NCBI GenBank assembly: GCA_002389665.1
Contig: DGNO01000003.1
Location: forward strand, 310,001-374,000
Source: Rhodobiaceae bacterium UBA4490
Lineage (GTDB): Bacteria > Pseudomonadota > Alphaproteobacteria > Parvibaculales > Parvibaculaceae
DNA length: 64,000 nt
Direction: 5' to 3'
Each line of letters opens with the position of its first letter. The first letter of the stretch is position 1. Of this stretch, positions 35,443-44,388 are shown piece by piece. The translations under genes and the position numbers were made by a program. Below the pieces are notes generated by a model that was given only the letters and a program-made list of their open reading frames with translations, did no database searches and was not told where the DNA came from.

Positions 35443-37275
35443 GTGACAGTGACCAGAGGCCTGACCAAGCGGCGCAGCAACGCTCTTTTCATAAAAGCTC
35501 TTCTGGCCGGCGCTCTCGTTTCGGCGGCGCCCGCAGCGGCCGAACCCGTCACCGCCCATGGTTTGTCGCTTTTCGGCTCGGTCAAATACGAAAAAGGCTT
35601 CGAGCGGTTCGATTATGTGAACCCCGAAGCGCCCAAAGGCGGCAAGCTGCGATACGGGGCGATCGGCAGCTTCGACACGCTCAATCCTTACATCGTCAAA
35701 GGCCGCCCGGCCGCCGGCATTCAGCTCATCTACGATACGCTGATGACGCTGTCGCTGGATGAGCCATCGAGCGAATACGGGCTGATCGCGGAAAGTGTGA
35801 CCTATCCCGAAGACTTCTCTTCCGTCACCTTCACCTTGAATGCGCGGGCGACCTTTCAGGACGGCACGCGCATCAAGCCGGAAGATGTGGTCTGGACCTT
35901 CGAAACGCTGAAAGCCAACCACCCCTTCTATAACGCTTACTACGCCGATGTGGTGAAGGCGGAAAAGCTCTCGCCGCTCGAGGTGAAATTCACCTTTGCC
36001 GTCTCCGGCAACCGGGAGCTGCCGCAAATCGTCAGCCAGCTTCCCGTGCTGCCCAAACATTATTGGGCGGAGCGCGAGTTCAACGCGACGACGCTGGAGC
36101 CGCCACTCGGCTCCGGACCTTACCGCGTCAAGGAAGTCAAAGCCGGTCAGTCCATCACCTATGAGCGGGTGGAAGATTATTGGGCGCAAGATCTCAACGT
36201 GAATGTCGGCGCGAATAATTTCGGGGAAATGGAATTCATCTATTTCGGCGATCCGACCATTGCGCTCGAAGCCTTCAAGGCCGGCAATGTGGATGTGCGT
36301 CTTGAAAACAGCGCCAAGAACTGGGCGACCGGCTATGACGTGCCGGCGGTGAAAGACGGGCGCATCGTGCGTGACGAGCTTGAAACCGGCCAGGGCGAGG
36401 GCATGCAGGCCTTCGTCTTCAACCTGCGCCGGGAAAAGTTCCAGGACCCGCGCGTGCGCGAGGCGCTGAACTATGCCTTCGATTTCGAATGGATGAATAA
36501 GAACATCTTTTACGGCCAGTACACGCGCACGGACAGTTATTTCGAAAATTCCGAACTCGCCGCCACCGGGCTGCCGGAAGGAAGAGAAAAGGAACTTCTG
36601 GAAGAACACCGCGAGAGCCTGCCGGAAGAACTTTTCACCGAGCCTTATGAAAACCCGGTGACGGACGGGTCCGGCAACAACAGGGACAACTTGCGCAAAG
36701 CGGTGATGCTGCTGGAAGAAGCGGGTTGGAGCGTCAAAGACAACCAGCTTGTGAACAAGGAAACCGGCAAGCCGCTCGAAATCGAATTCCTGCTCGTCAG
36801 CCCGACCTTCGAGCGGGTGGTGCAGCCTTTCGCACGCTCCCTGGAGCGGCTCGGCATCGAAAGCAGCATCCGCCTCGTCGATACCGCGCAATATCAAAAC
36901 CGCACCGACAATTATAATTTCGATGTGGTGGTGGGCAGTTTCCCGCAATCGCTCTCCCCCGGCAACGAGCAGCGCGACTTCTGGGGCTGCGAGGCAGGAA
37001 AGGCGCCGGGCGGGCGCAACCTGATGGGGATTTGCAATCCCGTCATCGAAGCGCTGATCGACAAGGTCATCTTCGCCAAGGACCGCGCCGAACTTGTCGC
37101 CGCCACGAAAGCGCTCGACCGGGTGCTGCTCTGGAACCATTACGTCATTCCGCAATGGCATTCACCGGTGACGCGCGTGGCGCGCTGGGCCCATATCAAA
37201 CATCCCGAACCGACACCTGAATACGCGATCGGCTTTCCGAATATCTGGTGGGACGCGCGGGCGGCCAGTGAATGA
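35443..37275 (+). CDS. Peptide ABC transporter substrate-binding protein, first of two (YejA-like)
   Basis: This is a ~611-residue cluster C binding protein of the SBP_bac_5 family with a signal peptide (ALFIKALLAGALVSAAPAAAEP). Motifs typical of the YejA branch are YVNPEAPKGGKLRYGAIGSF near the N-terminus, LEPPLGSGPYRVKEVKAGQS in the middle, ALNYAFDFEWMNKN and the late SFPQSLSPGNEQRDFW. It should deliver oligopeptides, possibly muropeptides, in the periplasm to the YejB-YejE permease. A GTG start at 35443 is favoured by GAGAGGACGGA. An ATG at 35371 is in frame but has no ribosome site. The stop overlaps the next gene by 4 bp. Confidence 0.93.
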   Translation: MTVTRGLTKRRSNALFIKALLAGALVSAAPAAAEPVTAHGLSLFGSVKYEKGFERFDYVNPEAPKGGKLRYGAIGSFDTLNPYIVKGRPAAGIQLIYDTLMTLSLDEPSSEYGLIAESVTYPEDFSSVTFTLNARATFQDGTRIKPEDVVWTFETLKANHPFYNAYYADVVKAEKLSPLEVKFTFAVSGNRELPQIVSQLPVLPKHYWAEREFNATTLEPPLGSGPYRVKEVKAGQSITYERVEDYWAQDLNVNVGANNFGEMEFIYFGDPTIALEAFKAGNVDVRLENSAKNWATGYDVPAVKDGRIVRDELETGQGEGMQAFVFNLRREKFQDPRVREALNYAFDFEWMNKNIFYGQYTRTDSYFENSELAATGLPEGREKELLEEHRESLPEELFTEPYENPVTDGSGNNRDNLRKAVMLLEEAGWSVKDNQLVNKETGKPLEIEFLLVSPTFERVVQPFARSLERLGIESSIRLVDTAQYQNRTDNYNFDVVVGSFPQSLSPGNEQRDFWGCEAGKAPGGRNLMGICNPVIEALIDKVIFAKDRAELVAATKALDRVLLWNHYVIPQWHSPVTRVARWAHIKHPEPTPEYAIGFPNIWWDARAASE

Positions 37276-39119
37276 CCGGGCGAATGAGCAGAACCTTTTT
37301 CCGCACCGCCGCTGCGCTCGGTCTTTCCCTTTCTTTGAGCGCCGGGGTTTCGGGTGCCTATGCAGGCGAAGCGCAGCACGGGCTCTCGATTTTCGGCGAC
37401 TTCGAGTATGAGAAAGGCTTTTCGCATTTCTCCTATGCCAATCCCGAGGCGCCCAAAGGCGGCACGCTTTCGCTGATCGGCCCGACCGTTCTTTACAATC
37501 AAGGCTTCATGAGCTTCGACTCGCTCAACAGCTTCATCCTGCGCGGCACCGCGGCGCAAGGCATGGAGATGACGTTCGATACGCTCATGGTGCGAAATTT
37601 CAACGAGCCGGATGCGCTCTACGGGCTCGTAGCCGAAAGCGCTGCGCTGTCGGAAGACGGCAACCGCCTCACCTTTCATTTGCGTGGCGGCGCCTATTTC
37701 CATGACGGCTCGCCGCTCACGGCGGAAGATGCGGCCTTCACCCTCGAGCTTCTCAAGGAAAAAGGCCATCCCCTGATCGCGCAGAACATGCGCGAGATTG
37801 CCTCCGTTTCCGCGCCGGATGCGGCCACGCTGGTGATTGAGTTTACCGGCAAGCAGACGCGGGATCTGCCGCTTTTTCTGGCGCAGCTCCCGGTCTTTTC
37901 CAAAGCCTATTACACGGAACATGAATTCGACCGCACGACGCTGGAGCCGCCCTTAGGCTCCGGGCCTTACAAGGTCAAGAAGGCGGAGCCCGGCCGCGCC
38001 ATCACCTATGAGCGGGTGAAAGATTATTGGGCGCGCGATCTCAATGTGAATAAAGGCCGGTGGAATTTCGGCGAAATCCGTTTTGAATATTTCCGCGACC
38101 GCACGGCGCAGTTCGAAGCCTTTAAGGCGGGACAATACCTTTTCCGCGAGGAGTTCACCTCCAAGGTCTGGGCGACGGAATATAACTTCCCGGCCCTTAA
38201 AGAAGGCCGTGTCAAACAACTCGTGCTGCCGGATGAAAGCCCGTCCGGCGCGCAAGGCTGGTTCATCAATACGCGGCGGGAAAAATTCGCCGATCCGCGC
38301 CTGCGCGAGGCGCTTTCCTATGCCTTCGATTTCGAATGGACAAACCGCAATCAGTTTTACGGGCTTTATAAGCGCACGGAGAGTTTCTTCGAAAACTCAC
38401 CGATGAAAGCGGAAGGAATGCCCAGCGAAGGCGAGCTTGCGCTGCTCGAGCCCTACCGTGACAGGCTGCCGGATGAGGTTTTCGGTAAGCCGGTCAGCCC
38501 GCCCGTTTCAGACGGCTCGGGCCGGGACCGCAGGCTTCTGCGCAAAGCCGCCGAGCTTCTGGAGGAAGCCGGCTGGCGCATCGAGGACGGCAAGCGCGTC
38601 AACGCGGAAGGCCAGGTGCTTTCCATCGAGTTTCTGACGAACGAGCCGACCTGGGAGCGGATCAACGCGCCCTATATCCGCAATCTGCAATTTCTCGGCA
38701 TCGACGCGAAACTCCGCGTCGTCGATTCCGCGCAATATCAACGCCGGCTCGACACCTATGATTTCGATCTGACCACCATGCGTTATTCCATGGCGCTGAC
38801 GCCGGGCATCGAGATGCGCTCCTATTGGGGCTCTTCCTTTGCCGCGCAGCCCGGCAGCCGCAATCTCTCAGGCATTTCCGATCCGGTGATCGATCTTCTG
38901 ATCGACAAAGTGATCGAAGCGCCAAGCCGGGAGGAGCAGGAGAAGGCGGCGCGCGCCCTCGACCGGGTTTTGCGCGCCGGCCATTACTGGGTGCCGCAAT
39001 GGTATAAGGCAAGCCATCATCTGGCGTTCTGGGACCAGTTCGGGCGGCCGGCGGAGAAGCCGGCCTACCAGCTCGGCGCCATCGACACGTGGTGGTCCAC
39101 AGACATAAAAGACGAATAG
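37272..39119 (+). CDS. Peptide ABC transporter substrate-binding protein, second of two
   Basis: This 615-residue paralogue of the preceding protein has the same motif order: YANPEAPKGGTLSLIGPTV, LEPPLGSGPYKVKKAEPGRA, ALSYAFDFEWTNRN and YSMALTPGIEMRSYWGS. A signal peptide is present (AAALGLSLSLSAGVSGAYA). Conservation is strong in the framework but low in the residues likely to shape the pocket, so the two proteins probably bind different ligands. The start overlaps the stop of its neighbour (ATGA at 37272-37275), implying coupled translation. By analogy with YejA and YepA of Agrobacterium, one of the pair may bind muropeptides. Confidence 0.92.
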   Translation: MTGRMSRTFFRTAAALGLSLSLSAGVSGAYAGEAQHGLSIFGDFEYEKGFSHFSYANPEAPKGGTLSLIGPTVLYNQGFMSFDSLNSFILRGTAAQGMEMTFDTLMVRNFNEPDALYGLVAESAALSEDGNRLTFHLRGGAYFHDGSPLTAEDAAFTLELLKEKGHPLIAQNMREIASVSAPDAATLVIEFTGKQTRDLPLFLAQLPVFSKAYYTEHEFDRTTLEPPLGSGPYKVKKAEPGRAITYERVKDYWARDLNVNKGRWNFGEIRFEYFRDRTAQFEAFKAGQYLFREEFTSKVWATEYNFPALKEGRVKQLVLPDESPSGAQGWFINTRREKFADPRLREALSYAFDFEWTNRNQFYGLYKRTESFFENSPMKAEGMPSEGELALLEPYRDRLPDEVFGKPVSPPVSDGSGRDRRLLRKAAELLEEAGWRIEDGKRVNAEGQVLSIEFLTNEPTWERINAPYIRNLQFLGIDAKLRVVDSAQYQRRLDTYDFDLTTMRYSMALTPGIEMRSYWGSSFAAQPGSRNLSGISDPVIDLLIDKVIEAPSREEQEKAARALDRVLRAGHYWVPQWYKASHHLAFWDQFGRPAEKPAYQLGAIDTWWSTDIKDE

Positions 39120-39198
39120 ACGTATAAGCTTGAGGCCCTTGGGGAAGGGCGCGGCCTCCTATAGGCTGGGGCTAACAGCAGGGGAAAACGGACCGTCC

Positions 39199-40308
39199 AT
39201 GGCAGCCTATATTCTGCGGCGCTTATTGCTCATGATCCCGACGCTTTTCGGGATCATGCTTGTCAGTTTCATCGTGGTGCAATTTGCTCCCGGCGGGCCG
39301 GTGGAGCGCGTCATCGCGCAGCTTACCGGCACGGAAGTGTCCGCCACCGCCCGTGTCGGCGGCGGCAGCGGCGATTTCGGCGCCAATCAGGGCACGTCCG
39401 GCGGCTCGGGCGGGGACGTGACGAGCAAATATCGCGGCGCGCAGGGGCTCGATCCAGAATTCATCAAGGAACTGGAAAAGCAGTTCGGCTTCGACAAGCC
39501 GGTGCATGAGCGCTTCGGGCTGATGATCTGGAACTATATGCGTTTCGATTTCGGCGAGAGTTATTTCCGCGATGTCGCCGTGGTCGATCTGGTGCTGGAA
39601 AAGATGCCGGTCTCCATTTCCCTCGGGCTCTGGACGACGCTGATCACTTATCTCATCTCCATTCCGCTCGGCATTGCCAAGGCCGTGCGGGACGGCAGCC
39701 GCTTCGATGTCTGGACAAGCGGGGCGATCATCGTGGGCTATGCGGTGCCCGGCTTCCTCTTTGCGGTCTTTCTCATCGTCGTTTTTGCCGGGGGAAATTA
39801 TTTCCAGATTTTCCCGCTGAGGGGCCTGACCTCGGAAAACTGGTCGCAGCTGCCCTGGTATGCGCAGATCCTCGATTATTTCTGGCATATCACCTTGCCC
39901 GTTCTTTCCATGGTGATCGGGGCTTTTGCAACGACCACGCTTTTGACGAAGAACTCTTTTCTCGATGAAATCAAAAAGCACTATGTCGTCACCGCCCGCG
40001 CCAAGGGGCTGAAGGAACGCCAGGTGCTTTACGGCCATGTCTTCCGCAACGCGATGCTGATCGTGGTGGCGGGCTTCCCCGGCGCTTTCGTCGGGGCGTT
40101 CTTTGCCGGCTCCATTCTCATCGAAACGATTTTCTCGCTGGACGGGCTGGGGCTCCTTTCCTTCGAGTCCATTGTCAACCGGGATTACCCGGTGGTCTTT
40201 GCAACGCTTTATATCTTTTCGCTGATCGGCATGGTGGTGACGCTAATTTCCGATCTGACTTACACCTGGATCGATCCCCGGATCGATTTTGAAACGCGGG
40301 AGGTGTGA
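39199..40308 (+). CDS. Peptide ABC transporter permease, YejB-like
   Basis: This inner-membrane permease (369 aa) begins MAAYILRRLLLMIPTLFGIM, the classic start of the DppB/OppB family. It contains a long insert after the first helix (about residues 50-100, Gly/Ser-rich), found in the YejB branch. The EAA loop near the C-terminus (YVVTARAKGLKERQVLYGHV) contacts the ATPase. Six hydrophobic helices are visible. The start at 39199 is set by homology, and the purine tract lies slightly far upstream. Its stop lies 2 bp before the YejE start codon. Confidence 0.93.
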   Translation: MAAYILRRLLLMIPTLFGIMLVSFIVVQFAPGGPVERVIAQLTGTEVSATARVGGGSGDFGANQGTSGGSGGDVTSKYRGAQGLDPEFIKELEKQFGFDKPVHERFGLMIWNYMRFDFGESYFRDVAVVDLVLEKMPVSISLGLWTTLITYLISIPLGIAKAVRDGSRFDVWTSGAIIVGYAVPGFLFAVFLIVVFAGGNYFQIFPLRGLTSENWSQLPWYAQILDYFWHITLPVLSMVIGAFATTTLLTKNSFLDEIKKHYVVTARAKGLKERQVLYGHVFRNAMLIVVAGFPGAFVGAFFAGSILIETIFSLDGLGLLSFESIVNRDYPVVFATLYIFSLIGMVVTLISDLTYTWIDPRIDFETREV

Positions 40309-40310
40309 GC

Positions 40311-41375
40311 ATGCGCGTTCTTGAAACCCTTCTGCGCCGCCCGGTCCGCGTCAGCCCGCTCAACCAGCGCCGCTGGGTCAATTTCAAAAACAACCGCCGG
40401 GGGTATTGGAGCCTCTGGCTCTTTGCGGTGCTCTTTATCTTTTCGATGTTCGCCGAATTTATCGCGAACGACCGCCCGCTCCTTGTTGCCTATAACGACG
40501 CACTCTATTTCCCGGTTTTCGTCGATTACCCGGAAACGGAATTCGGCGGCTTTTTCGCCACCGCCGCCGATTACCGCGACCCTTATGTGCAGGAACTGAT
40601 CGAGAAGGAAGGAGATGGCACGATCATCTGGCCGCTCATTCCCTATTCCTATCAAACGATCAACCGCGATCTGCCTGTGCCCGCCCCCGCCCCGCCCAGC
40701 GCGGAAAACTGGCTCGGCACGGACGATCAGGGGCGCGACGTGGTGGCCCGGCTTATTTACGGCTTCCGCCTTTCGGTGATTTTCGGCCTCGTGCTGACGC
40801 TGCTTTCTTCCATCATCGGGGTGGCGGCCGGTGCGGTGCAGGGCTATTTCGGCGGCTGGACGGACCTTATCTTCCAACGCTTCATCGAAATCTGGAACGC
40901 CATTCCCGCGCTTTATCTGCTCATCATCATCGCCGCGATCATCGAGCCCAATTTCTGGATATTGCTCGGCATCCTGTTGCTCTTCAGCTGGGTGGCGCTG
41001 GTCGGCGTCGTGCGGGCAGAATTCCTTCGCGCGCGTAATTTCGAATATGTGAAAGCGGCGCGCGCGCTCGGCGTTTCCAATATCGTGATCATGTTCAAGC
41101 ATCTGCTGCCCAATGCCATGGTCGCAACGCTGACCTTCCTGCCCTTCATTTTGAACTCGTCGATCACGACGCTTACCTCGCTCGACTTTCTGGGTTTCGG
41201 CCTGCCGCCGGGCTCGCCTTCGCTCGGGGAACTTCTGGCGCAGGGCAAAGCCAATCTGCAGGCGCCGTGGCTCGGCTTTGCCGGGTTCTTTTCCATCGCC
41301 ATCATGCTGTCGCTCCTCATCTTTATAGGTGAGGCGGTGCGCGATGCCTTCGATCCCCGCAAGACGCTGACATGA
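40311..41375 (+). CDS. Peptide ABC transporter permease, YejE-like
   Basis: This 354-residue DppC-type permease is marked as YejE by the opening PLNQRRWVNFKNNRRGYWSL and by the long loop with NWLGTDDQGRDVVARLIYGF before the helical core. The EAA motif is YVKAARALGVSNIVIMFKHL. GGAGG from the end of the previous gene lies 7 nt before the ATG at 40311. The GTG at 40305 is too close to that site to be used. It forms the membrane channel together with the YejB-like protein. Confidence 0.93.
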   Translation: MRVLETLLRRPVRVSPLNQRRWVNFKNNRRGYWSLWLFAVLFIFSMFAEFIANDRPLLVAYNDALYFPVFVDYPETEFGGFFATAADYRDPYVQELIEKEGDGTIIWPLIPYSYQTINRDLPVPAPAPPSAENWLGTDDQGRDVVARLIYGFRLSVIFGLVLTLLSSIIGVAAGAVQGYFGGWTDLIFQRFIEIWNAIPALYLLIIIAAIIEPNFWILLGILLLFSWVALVGVVRAEFLRARNFEYVKAARALGVSNIVIMFKHLLPNAMVATLTFLPFILNSSITTLTSLDFLGFGLPPGSPSLGELLAQGKANLQAPWLGFAGFFSIAIMLSLLIFIGEAVRDAFDPRKTLT

Positions 41376-41388
41376 GAAAGAAGACCGC

Positions 41389-43014
41389 ATGACTTCGCTG
41401 ATCGACATTCAGGACCTGCGCGTCTCCTTCCGTTCCGGAGAAACCGTGACGGAGGCAGTGAAAGGCGTTTCGCTGCATATCGAAAAAGGCGAGACCGTCG
41501 CGCTGGTGGGCGAATCGGGCTCGGGCAAATCCGTCACCGCGCTCTCGATCCTCAAACTGCTCCCCTACCCGCAAGCCTTTCATCCGGGCGGCAAGATCCT
41601 CTTTTCCGGCGAAGATCTGATGCAGGCGGGCGAGGCAGACCTGCAGGAAGTGCGCGGCAACCGCATTTCCATGATCTTTCAGGAACCCATGACTTCCCTC
41701 AACCCGCTCCATACGATCGAGCGGCAGGTAGGGGAAATGCTGATCCGCCACAAAAACATGAAGCCGGAAGCGGCGCGCACGCGGGTGCTCGAACTTCTGG
41801 AAAAAGTCGGTATTCAAAATGCCGCCGAGCGGCTCGGCGCTTATCCCCATCAGCTTTCCGGCGGCCAGCGCCAGCGCGTGATGATTGCCATGGCGCTGGC
41901 CAATGAGCCCGATCTTCTGATTGCCGACGAGCCGACCACCGCACTCGATGTGACGGTGCAGGCGCAGATCCTGGAGCTGCTGCAGAAGCTGCAGCGGGAA
42001 ATGGGCATGGCGCTTTTGCTCATCACCCACGATCTCGGCATCGTGCGGAAGATGGCCGGCCGCGTTTACGTGATGACCAAGGGCGAGGTGGTGGAAAGCG
42101 GCAAGACGGCGGAAATTTTCTCCGCGCCTGCGCATGCCTATACGCGCCATCTTCTCGCCTCCGAACCCAAAGGGAGACCCGGACCTTATCCTGAAAGCGC
42201 GCCGCAGATCATGGAAACGGAGAACCTCAAAGTCTGGTTTCCGATCAAGAAAGGTTTCCTGCGCAAAACCGTCGGCCACATCAAGGCCGTGGACGGGGTC
42301 TCACTGGCGCTCCGGGAAGGGGAAACGCTCGGCATCGTGGGCGAATCGGGTTCCGGCAAAACGACGCTCGGCCTTGCACTGATGCGGCTTTTATCGTCGG
42401 AAGGCGACATTCATTTCGACACACGCAACATTCAAGGGCTCAGCGCCAAGGAGATGCGGCCCTTGCGGCGGAACATGCAGGTCGTCTTTCAGGACCCTTA
42501 CGGCTCGCTCTCGCCGCGCCTTTCCATCAGCCAGGTCATCGAGGAAGGGCTTCTCGTACAGCAGCGCGGGCTTTCCTATGACGAGCGGCGCGAAATCGTC
42601 TCGGAGGTGTTGCGCGAGGTGGGACTCGACCCGCAAGTGCAGGACCGCTATCCGCATGAATTTTCCGGCGGGCAGCGCCAGCGCGTCGCCATCGCCCGCG
42701 CGCTCGTTCTCTCCCCGCGCTTCCTGATGCTGGATGAGCCCACCTCGGCGCTCGATATGTCGGTGCAGGCACAGATCGTGGAACTTCTGCGCGATCTTCA
42801 GGAGCGGCGCAAACTCGCCTATCTCTTCATCAGCCACGATTTGAAGGTGGTGCGCGCCCTTGCCCATAATGTGCTGGTGATGAAAGACGGCAAGGTGGTG
42901 GAAGCAGGTTCTGCCGACACGATCTTCGATGCGCCGAAAACCGATTACACAAAAGCGCTGATGGCCGCAGCCTTCGATCTGGAAGCGGCGGGCAACAAGG
43001 CGGTGCGCCAATAG
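41389..43014 (+). CDS. Peptide ABC transporter ATP-binding protein with two ATPase domains, YejF-like
   Basis: This 541-residue protein fuses two nucleotide-binding domains. The first (about 1-260) has Walker [14 protein letters not shown], signature [13 protein letters not shown] and Walker [13 protein letters not shown]. The second (about 275-535) has [28 protein letters not shown] and [14 protein letters not shown]. The fusion is typical of YejF, whereas Dpp and Opp systems use separate subunits. It is the last gene of the importer group and lies 13 bp after yejE. It ends head-on with the NlpC/P60 peptidase gene. Confidence 0.95.
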   Translation: MTSLIDIQDLRVSFRSGETVTEAVKGVSLHIEKGETVALVGESGSGKSVTALSILKLLPYPQAFHPGGKILFSGEDLMQAGEADLQEVRGNRISMIFQEPMTSLNPLHTIERQVGEMLIRHKNMKPEAARTRVLELLEKVGIQNAAERLGAYPHQLSGGQRQRVMIAMALANEPDLLIADEPTTALDVTVQAQILELLQKLQREMGMALLLITHDLGIVRKMAGRVYVMTKGEVVESGKTAEIFSAPAHAYTRHLLASEPKGRPGPYPESAPQIMETENLKVWFPIKKGFLRKTVGHIKAVDGVSLALREGETLGIVGESGSGKTTLGLALMRLLSSEGDIHFDTRNIQGLSAKEMRPLRRNMQVVFQDPYGSLSPRLSISQVIEEGLLVQQRGLSYDERREIVSEVLREVGLDPQVQDRYPHEFSGGQRQRVAIARALVLSPRFLMLDEPTSALDMSVQAQIVELLRDLQERRKLAYLFISHDLKVVRALAHNVLVMKDGKVVEAGSADTIFDAPKTDYTKALMAAAFDLEAAGNKAVRQ

Positions 43015-43048
43015 GCGGTTTTAGATACCGCCCGCCACATACCGCCTA

Positions 43049-43927
43049 CTAGATACCATTTGTGAGGCGCTTGATCGAGGTGATGGGCCCGTCCGTACGG
43101 GCAATGCGGGTTGCAGCATCTTCCAGAGGCTCGCGCGTCACCGCCATGAAAGTGGCGTTGGCGTGGAGCATCGTCTTTTCATCGCACATGATGCCGACAT
43201 GGCCGCGCCAGAAAACGAGGTCGCCGCGCCTCAGGCCCGTCAGATCGTAAGGCTCGGCCAGCCGCTCGCCGAGGGCTGCTTCCTGCATATCCGTGTCGCG
43301 CAGGGAATGAATGCCCGCCCGCTCCAGCGCCATTTGCACAAGGCCCGAACAGTCCACCCCCATGCTGCCCCGCCCGCCCCATAGATAAGGCGTACCGAGA
43401 AAACTTTCAGCAATGGCGACATAATCATCGACATAGGCGCCGATGGGCGCGAGATGGGCGGAGAAAACAAAGCCGCCCCCTTCGATCTCGCTGAAGCGGC
43501 CGGCAGCCCCCGTCACCTTCACCTTGGCATTCATCGGCAGCGGGACGACGGGCTGGGTTTTCATATCCGCTCGCGGATAGATGAAAGTGCGCAGCGCCAC
43601 CACCCGGTGTTCGGGCTCGGCGCGCTTGGGCAGAAGATGGGTCGCATCCACATAGCCCACATAATCATCGAAGGCGGACTGGCCCCAGGCCCAGCCGTTC
43701 TTTTCCTCATAAACGCGGAAGGTTTCGCCGAACAAGATTTGCGTGTCCATCGCCCCGTCGGGCGCGGGCTTGCGGCGCAAAGCCGCCGCCCCGATGATCA
43801 CCGAATGATCCTCGCCTTCTTCGAAGCGCGCCGCCTCCACCTCGCCGCGCAAATGCGCCGCCGCAAGGTCCGACCGGTAAGGATTGAGACGCCGGTCGGG
43901 GCTTTTGCTGTCATTGGACTGCGTCAC
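43049..43927 (-). CDS. Cytosolic NlpC/P60 (C40) peptidase with SH3-like domains
   Basis: The 292-residue protein lacks a signal peptide. An N-terminal ~150 residues form SH3b-like modules (ALRRKPAPDGAMDTQILFGE ... GWAWGQSAFDDYVGYVD). The C-terminal NlpC/P60 domain has the catalytic Cys in GVDCSGLVQMAL, the His in WRGHVGIM and the third residue in MLHANA. This layout matches cytosolic peptidases such as YkfC that cut the gamma-D-Glu-diamino acid bond of recycled murein peptides. That role fits the convergent Yej importer but is inferred. The start overlaps the MarR stop by 4 bp, so the two are translated together. Confidence 0.9.
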   Translation of the reverse strand: MTQSNDSKSPDRRLNPYRSDLAAAHLRGEVEAARFEEGEDHSVIIGAAALRRKPAPDGAMDTQILFGETFRVYEEKNGWAWGQSAFDDYVGYVDATHLLPKRAEPEHRVVALRTFIYPRADMKTQPVVPLPMNAKVKVTGAAGRFSEIEGGGFVFSAHLAPIGAYVDDYVAIAESFLGTPYLWGGRGSMGVDCSGLVQMALERAGIHSLRDTDMQEAALGERLAEPYDLTGLRRGDLVFWRGHVGIMCDEKTMLHANATFMAVTREPLEDAATRIARTDGPITSIKRLTNGI

Positions 43928-44274
43928 GGCTGAATGACCTTTGCCTTCTCGATAATGGAATCGGCGAAATCGGTCAGAAACACGGAGCCTTTCACTGTGC
44001 GCTGGACGAGCACGTTGCGCTTGTCCTGCTCGTCGCGCTTGCGCCTTAAAAGATCGAGCCGGCCCATCGTATCGAGCGCGCGGGTGATGGCCGGTTTGGA
44101 GACGCCCAGCTTGGCGGCAAGGCCGCGCACCGTATGCGGCGGCGGCTCCAGATAGACCGTCAGCAAAATGGATATCTGGCGGGCCGACAGATCCGGGCCC
44201 TCATCCCGCACCATATCGACCATTACATCATGCCAGAGCTTGAGCGCATGCAGCGGCTTGAGCTCCAGTGTCAT
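43924..44274 (-). CDS. MarR-family transcriptional regulator
   Basis: This short winged-helix regulator (116 aa) has a helix-turn-helix at LAAKLGVSKPAITRALDTMG and a wing in RRKRDEQDKRNVLVQRT, with flanking helices for dimerisation. MarR proteins usually repress their own operon and respond to small ligands. The ATG at 44274 has a G-rich site about 10 nt upstream. The TTG at 44280 is too close to that site. It lies between an M17 aminopeptidase and the NlpC/P60 gene on the same strand, which suggests control of peptide breakdown. Targets and ligand are unknown. Confidence 0.88.
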   Translation of the reverse strand: MTLELKPLHALKLWHDVMVDMVRDEGPDLSARQISILLTVYLEPPPHTVRGLAAKLGVSKPAITRALDTMGRLDLLRRKRDEQDKRNVLVQRTVKGSVFLTDFADSIIEKAKVIQP

Positions 44275-44388
44275 CGGCAAATCCCCCCGGCTGCCTTATC
44301 CGTTTCGGATGCGTTTCATCCTAGCCGGGCCGAGGGTTAAAATAAAGCGCCTTGGTCAGCCCGCCCGAAAGCGCGAAAAAGGCGCTCC

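Noticed and set aside
35377..37161. 594-codon minus-strand open frame
   Set aside because: It is antisense to the first binding-protein gene and is a shadow of its codon bias.
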